A DNA stretch of 8,728 nucleotides from Suttonella ornithocola (lineage in GTDB: Bacteria > Pseudomonadota > Gammaproteobacteria > Cardiobacteriales > Cardiobacteriaceae): NCBI RefSeq assembly GCF_001889065.1, contig NZ_LWHB01000052.1, positions 1 to 8,728 on the forward strand, read 5' to 3'. Each line of letters starts with the position of its first letter. Within the stretch, counting starts at the first letter, position 1. Below the pieces are notes generated by a model, which did no database searches, was not told where the DNA came from, and saw only the letters and a list, made by a program, of their open reading frames with translations. The translations under genes and the position numbers were made by a program. Shown here in pieces: positions 6,831 through 8,728 of this stretch.

Positions 6831-6849
6831 AATTTTAGTAGTGATTTGA

Positions 6850-6870
6850 AAAGTATGCTAAACATACTTT
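6850..6870 (+). terminator. Hairpin after the YeeZ-like gene
   Basis: AAAGTATG (6850-6857), loop CTAAA, CATACTTT (6863-6870): a perfect 8-bp stem 20 bases after the stop, ending in a short TTT. It is low in GC, so it is a weak terminator at best. It also marks the approximate border where IS5 transposase sequence begins on the minus strand. Confidence 0.45.
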
Positions 6871-6914
6871 CTGTGCTTGGCTTCTGCTGGCTTTTTCCAT
6901 AATGCCGTCTTTTA

Positions 6915-7007
6915 TAGTCAAATCAACTAAAAAACAGGACGTTTTATAAACATTACCTTAGTGCTTCTGGCGGTAAATGGTGTTCTGTTTTTTAGCTGAT
7001 TGCACTA
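6915..7007. repeat. Miniature inverted-repeat element with IS630-type ends and TA duplication
   Basis: 93 bases flanked by TA (6913-6914 and 7008-7009). Including one TA, the left end reads TATAGTCAAATCAACTAAA and the right end, inverted, TATAGTGCAATCAGCTAAA; the similarity continues through AAACAG-G/A-AC. The inner part is also partly self-complementary (ATTACC against GGTAAAT), so the whole element can form one long hairpin. There is no coding capacity. Removing it with one TA restores GGA-TTA-AAA-GAC, in frame with the host transposase (ERGLKDGIM). This confirms both the boundary and the duplication. Confidence 0.85.
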
Positions 7008-7037
7008 TAATCCTCTTTCTTGCTGGTAATCACAGTT

Positions 7038-7170
7038 CGAGACCTTTGCAAAAAAACATAAAATAGAGAAATTTCAATTTTTCAAATTTTGAAAACATAT
7101 TAAAATCATGGTGTTAATTTTGCTACTAGTAGCAAAAATTAGTGTAAAACGGAATTTTGCAGAGGTCTCG
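7038..7170. repeat. Miniature inverted-repeat element with IS5-type ends and GTT duplication
   Basis: 133 bases flanked by GTT (7035-7037 and 7171-7173). The ends are CGAGACCTTTGCAAAA on the left and, inverted, CGAGACCTCTGCAAAA on the right: one mismatch in 16. Inside lie a 17-base odd palindrome (7079-7095, TTTTCAAA-T-TTTGAAAA) and a perfect 20-base palindrome centred on CTAG (7118-7137). It is AT-rich and non-coding. Removing it with one GTT restores GCA-AAC-TGT-GAT in the host transposase frame. The shared GAGACC-TTTGCAAAA end implies it is mobilised by an IS5/IS1106-like transposase, perhaps of the same family it landed in. Confidence 0.88.
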
Positions 7171-7967
7171 GTTTGCTTGGCTGCTGTAGCCTTTATTAGC
7201 GTAGACAGTTGTACTTACGTTTAGGTTTTCTAGTAATGACTCAAGATGCTGGCTTTCATGTTCGTTAGCACTGCCGACGTGCAGCTGTTCGATGTAGCCG
7301 TCTTGGTCTGCCAGGACGTGTTTTTTGTAGCCTAGAGAGTATTGTCCTTTTTTCTTTGTCCAGAGGGCATCTAGGTCTTTACTGGCTAGGGTTGGTTTGA
7401 TTGTGCCGTCTTCTCTTGTTTCTATCGCTTTCTTTTGTATGCTGCTTGCGCTTTGGATGATGGTAGCATCAACAATGGCGGTTTCGGCTTTTTCGACTTT
7501 CAGTCCTTTAGCTTCTAATTCTCAGTTAAATAGGGTAAGTCACTTTGGCAAAGTACCACTTTCGCTAAGCCAGTTACAGTAGTGGCAAAGGGTGCTGTGG
7601 TCAAGTGTGTATGCTTCATCAAAACTACAGAAAGATAAAAATCTAGGCGGGTAATGAGGCTGTATTCAAGCTCAAGATCGGAAAGGTTATACCATTGCCC
7701 CAGTAAGATAGCTTTAAACATGCTCAATAGCGGGTAGTTTATCTGCCCTCGCTTGTTCGCGCGCTGTTGCTGGTTTTTCTGCTCAACTAGGTAATGCTCT
7801 ATCAATTGCCAGCCTATCACTCTTGTCAGTTTGAGTAAGGGATAACGGTCTATGTGCTTATTTATCATGCTTTCGGCGCTATGCTAAAAAAACTGCTCAT
7901 CATTGCTCCCTTTTTACTTCAATCAGAGTGGTAATTTGAAAGATTTTAATTTTTTTGCAAAGGTCTC

Positions 7968-8047
7968 TATCTGATTGAGTATGTTTACTCAGATAACAGT
8001 ACAGAATACAAAGGTAGGTTAGTGCATAGTTTTATCAAAGTCTGTAC
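7968..8047. other. Short spacer between IS5 and IS3 remnants, with a hairpin
   Basis: Eighty bases with no coding signal. The first part can fold: TATCT (7968-7972) and GAGTA (7977-7981) pair with TACTC (7986-7990) and AGATA (7991-7995), leaving a 4-base bulge. This may be the terminator of a lost gene or part of an older element. Nothing else is recognisable. Confidence 0.35.
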
Positions 8048-8097
8048 TGAACCGCCCCGGAATGATCGGAGACTCATCAATCTGAGAGAATAAGACT

Positions 8098-8417
8098 ATG
8101 AGTAGTAAAAGATCCCCCCGGAAATGAAAGAAAGAGCCGGTCGTCTACTGATCAAAGTTGAATACGATTACCCATCAAGATGGGCGGCTATTGAGGCTAT
8201 TACATCTAAAATCGGCTGTAGTAGTGAGACGTTGCGAGCTTGGGATAACAAACATGCAGTACTGGCAACCCCTGAAGCTGTACAGGCACAAGATGCGCTT
8301 GAGCGGATAAAAATCCTTGAGCGTGAAAACCGTGAACTGCAACGCAGCAATGAGATCTTGCGCAAGGCAGTAGCTTTTTTCGCACAGGCGGAGCTCGACC
8401 GCCCATACAAACGATGA
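8098..8417 (+). pseudogene. IS3-family OrfA, N-terminally disrupted
   Basis: OrfA is the DNA-binding half of an IS3 transposase. The natural start is probably the ATG at 8098 (MSSKRSPR, with GAGAG upstream), but that frame hits TGA after nine codons. The family reading MKERAGRLL begins out of frame at 8124, so a small deletion has removed the short tyrosine/proline linker before it. The rest is well kept: DYPSRWAAIEAITSKIGCSSETLRAW is the helix-turn-helix, and ERIKILERENRELQRSNEILRKA is the leucine-zipper/coiled-coil, ending FFAQAELDRP. A 97-residue protein could still be made from 8124. The TGA (8415-8417) overlaps the orfB ATG. Confidence 0.8.
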
Positions 8418-8728
8418 TCAACTTTATCGAGCAATATCAGCCGTGTTATGGTGTTGAAGTAATCTGCACGGTATTGCCGACTGCACTCTCTACCTCACCG
8501 GCATCAAGATCAGATGAACCATCCTGAGAAACGCTCGGCACGAAACCGTCGTGATCAACAGAGGCTGATACCGATCAAACAGATATGGCAGAACAGTCAA
8601 TGTCGTTACGGCGCACAAAAGGTATGGCGTCAGCCGTGATAGAAAAAAGCCCGTCTATCTGGGTAGTGAAACACTGCAATATGCTGGTGATTTGGTCAAG
8701 CGACACCAATCAGCTATGGGTTGCAGAC
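8414..8728 (+). pseudogene. IS3-family OrfB (integrase core), frameshifted and cut by the window end
   Basis: Starts with ATG at 8414, overlapping the orfA stop. MINFIEQYQPCYGVEVICTVL is the usual OrfB opening, but the frame stops at about 8525. The next part continues in another frame as KRSARNRRDQQRLIPIKQIW, then CRYGAQKVWRQ, and stops again. A further shift gives KPVYLGSETL, and the last bases read NQLWVAD, whose Asp at 8726-8728 is the first catalytic residue of the DDE core. At least three frame breaks mean it is dead. The remainder of the core lies outside the window. Confidence 0.82.

Larger units (their letters stand above)
6871..7903 (-). pseudogene. IS5-family transposase pseudogene (frameshifts, stops, two insertions)
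   Basis: The likely start is the ATG at 7903-7901 with GGGAGC just upstream, giving MMSSFF. A one-base loss near 7868 shifts into the frame beginning MINKHIDRYPLLKL, then PLLSMFKAILLGQWYNLSDLELEYSLITRLDF. A second shift near 7630 moves to FDEAYTLDHSTLCHY, followed by two in-frame TGA codons (in PK*LTLFN*ELEAK). The catalytic core then reads AETAIVDATIIQSAS (first Asp), LGYKKHVLADQDGY, and TVYANKGYSS, where IS1106-type enzymes have YADKGY, so the probable second catalytic Asp is Asn. After the two nested elements it resumes with DYQQERGLKDGIMEKA. The region with the final catalytic Glu is gone. It cannot make an active enzyme. Confidence 0.85.
6871..7967 (-). mobile_element. IS5-family (IS1106-like) element, decayed and 3'-truncated, with two nested miniature elements
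   Basis: The 5' terminal inverted repeat, read on the minus strand, is GAGACCTTTGCAAAAAAA (7967-7950), the end type of IS1106-like IS5 elements. The transposase frame runs leftwards from 7903. Two miniature elements (7038-7170 and 6915-7007) interrupt it. Beyond them transposase coding resumes (GIMEKASRSQAQ) and stops being recognisable near 6871, where the hairpin of the YeeZ-like gene begins. The element's own 3' end repeat is absent. The 18-bp perfect match of the end at 7967 with 7039-7056 is misleading: the left copy belongs to the nested element, not to the IS itself. The left boundary (about 6871) is approximate. Confidence 0.8.
8048..8728 (+). mobile_element. IS3-family element, left part, decayed, running off the window
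   Basis: TGAACCGCCCCGG (8048-8060) followed by TCGGAGACT looks like the left terminal repeat of an IS3-family element. Behind it come orfA (helix-turn-helix plus leucine-zipper type) and orfB (integrase-core type) in the standard order, with the orfA stop overlapping the orfB ATG. Both frames are broken. The right end lies beyond the window, so the full length is unknown. The left boundary could start a few bases earlier (TGTAC at 8043-8047). Confidence 0.82.

Noticed and set aside
6831..7200. CRISPR-like or satellite repeat in the repeat-rich region
   Set aside because: The repeats are inverted pairs explained by two miniature elements with target duplications; there are no regularly spaced direct repeats.
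7397..7582. Plus-strand frame of 61 residues with hydrophobic stretches
   Set aside because: It is antisense to the IS5 transposase core, whose reading on the minus strand is clearly family-like.
8168..8434. Minus-strand frames of 88 and 71 residues across 8168-8434
   Set aside because: They are shadows of IS3 orfA; the plus strand reads a helix-turn-helix and leucine zipper.

Overview
The window looks like a chromosomal segment of an AT-rich gammaproteobacterium. An AroG-type DAHP synthase of E. coli length, a FadI-like thiolase, a class I TrpS and a tRNA-Lys(UUU) with encoded CCA fit this. The mix of IS630, IS5/IS1106-like and IS3 remnants would suit a host-associated lineage such as Cardiobacteriales, Ignatzschineria/Wohlfahrtiimonas or Moraxellaceae. 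That placement is inference; nothing here fixes the genus.

Layout. 1-220 is the 3' end of a decayed IS630-family element. It has cut off the front of a histidine-phosphatase gene (221-825), whose catalytic RHG segment is absent. A bidirectional terminator (840-870) separates this from a minus-strand pair: aroG (1206-2258) and a small lipoprotein gene (871-1209) joined by an ATGA stop/start overlap. Divergent from aroG, on the plus strand, run a FadI-like thiolase (2340-3584), a ThiY/NMT1-like periplasmic binding protein (3636-4556) and trpS (4640-5647). Next comes a strong promoter with a GC-rich discriminator, two identical tRNA-Lys(UUU) genes 18 bases apart (5798-5872, 5891-5965), and, 19 bases after the second, a YeeZ-like NAD(P)-binding protein gene (5985-6830).

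From about 6871 to the end the window is a transposon graveyard. An IS5-family transposase (minus strand, 7903 down to about 6871) has frameshifts, stops and a D-to-N change at a probable catalytic residue. It also carries two nested miniature elements. One, 7038-7170, has IS5-type ends and a GTT target duplication. The other, 6915-7007, has IS630-type ends and a TA target duplication. Removing each element with one target copy rejoins the interrupted reading frame exactly. An IS3-family element with broken orfA and orfB occupies 8048 to the window end.

The intact genes are metabolic and translational housekeeping: aromatic amino-acid entry, fatty-acid or acyl-CoA metabolism, pyrimidine/thiamine-precursor binding, tryptophan and lysine decoding. 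I see no defence system, CRISPR array or clearly new system. The most informative signal is the pair of nested miniature elements and the link between their ends and the full-size IS relics in the same window.
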